A program made the position numbers and the translations under genes. This document shows positions 21,310 to 21,822 of a stretch of DNA of 21,822 nt, in pieces (positions within the stretch are counted from its first letter, which is position 1; each line of letters begins with the position of its first letter). The notes beneath the pieces were generated by a model. That model was not told the DNA's origin. It did not search any database and worked only from the letters and a program-made list of their open reading frames with translations. This DNA comes from CAZRIP01 sp964600165. GTDB lineage: Bacteria; Elusimicrobiota; Elusimicrobia; UBA1565; UBA9628. The stretch spans positions 1-21,822 of the forward strand of contig CAZRIP010000066.1 of the NCBI GenBank assembly GCA_964600165.1, written 5' to 3'.

Positions 21310-21822
21310 ACTCGCGCGCGACGCCGTCGAGGTTCGGAGGGTCGACCAAGCCCGCGTGCGCCTCGTCGGCGAGCTGCTTGCCCGAGGCCTTGATCCGGAG
21401 GTGGGTCTGCTCGAAGTTGACGCGCGCGTGACCGCTGTTCGAGACGTAGAACGTGCCGTGCACGACGGTCTTGGCTCCCGGGGCGAGCGAACGCACCCTG
21501 CGGATCAGCCCGTCGTCGCTGGGAACGCCGGCGCCGCCCTCGTCGTAGACCTCCTGCTGCGCCGAGACGGCGAGGTCCTCGAGCGCCGCGCCGCCCGTGT
21601 TCTCGATCTCGACGTCGAAGCGCACATCCTGGCCGTGGAAATAGATCGGATAGTCGCCGTAGAACGCCGGCGGGACGAGAGCGTTGATGTCGACCTGCCG
21701 GTAGCCGGGGATGTAAAAGTGGAAGCCGTCGACGTCGCCCCAGGACAGCCCGAGGCTGTCCTTATAGACCACGCGGAAGCGCAAAGGGCCGGACGAAAAC
21801 CACTTGCCCTCGACGCGCGGCT
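21308..21822 (-). CDS. Unrecognised protein, C-terminal part, beta-sandwich-like; 5' end outside window
   Basis: The frame stays open to the window edge (PRVEGKWFSSGPLRF precedes the first candidate internal start, a TTG), so only the last 171 or so residues are seen. The sequence is strand-rich: LRFRVVYKDSLG, FHFYIPGYRQVDI, then a segment resembling CARDB/NEW3-type immunoglobulin-like domains (QDVRFDVEIENTGGAALEDLAVSAQQ, LAPGAKTVVHGTFYVSNSG, ARVNFEQTHLRI). Such domains are common in exported or surface proteins. The final residues are acidic and hydrophilic. No enzyme motif is visible. The gene lies upstream of the secreted HExxH gene on the same strand, separated by a short hairpin. Confidence 0.7.
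   Translation of the reverse strand, partial: PRVEGKWFSSGPLRFRVVYKDSLGLSWGDVDGFHFYIPGYRQVDINALVPPAFYGDYPIYFHGQDVRFDVEIENTGGAALEDLAVSAQQEVYDEGGAGVPSDDGLIRRVRSLAPGAKTVVHGTFYVSNSGHARVNFEQTHLRIKASGKQLADEAHAGLVDPPNLDGVARE

Overview
The window is a GC-rich (by eye roughly two thirds G+C), gene-dense bacterial chromosome segment with no rRNA, tRNA, CRISPR array or intact mobile element. A cell envelope with an outer membrane is indicated by Pal, CpoB and TolB, two lipobox lipoproteins and a monofunctional peptidoglycan transglycosylase. The mix of features (small secreted proteins of unknown family, many stand-alone CheY-like receivers, a large signal-peptide-bearing polytopic membrane protein, near-leaderless start sites) resembles free-living Elusimicrobiota. 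That assignment is an inference; a deltaproteobacterial or Myxococcota-like lineage cannot be excluded without a marker gene.

Layout. Positions 1-965: 3' part of proA (proline synthesis), tail-to-tail with a secreted transglutaminase-like protein (962-1696, minus). 1775-3153: cyclophilin and a PHB-depolymerase-type esterase, translationally coupled. 3131-3760 (minus): a lone DNA-binding domain of an IS5-type transposase with an inverted repeat in its 5' part. 3796-4971 (minus): a saccharopine/lysine dehydrogenase-like enzyme. 5002-8007 (minus): a 1001-residue membrane protein built from two homologous halves. 8088-8456 (minus): CheY-like receiver with a strong terminator. 8488-9657 (minus): a protein with a signal peptide and a kinase-like core. 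9757-11653 (plus): an OmpR-type regulator and its membrane histidine kinase. 11650-14304 (minus): pal-cpoB-tolB. 14375-15402 (minus): a receiver coupled to phosphoglycerate mutase. 15433-16338: PAS-GGDEF protein. 16410-16817: another receiver. 16804-17930: MauE/DoxX-like membrane protein plus a DsbA-like thioredoxin. 18011-19249: secreted subtilase. 19361-19888: unrecognised protein. 19893-20660: mtgA. 20676-21260: secreted HExxH protein. 21308-21822: 3' end of an unrecognised protein with a beta-sandwich look.

Themes. Envelope biogenesis (Tol-Pal, MtgA, disulfide formation), exported hydrolase-like proteins and signalling (four receivers, one kinase, one diguanylate cyclase) dominate. The most striking signal is regulatory: eleven of seventeen first-gene starts carry a TANNNT -10 hexamer ending exactly 6 or 7 bases before the start codon, with little or no Shine-Dalgarno sequence, which predicts widespread leaderless mRNA. 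Internal operon genes instead use overlapping stop/start codons (GTGA, TAATG), some with a clear Shine-Dalgarno. No stretch over 300 bases lacks a gene.
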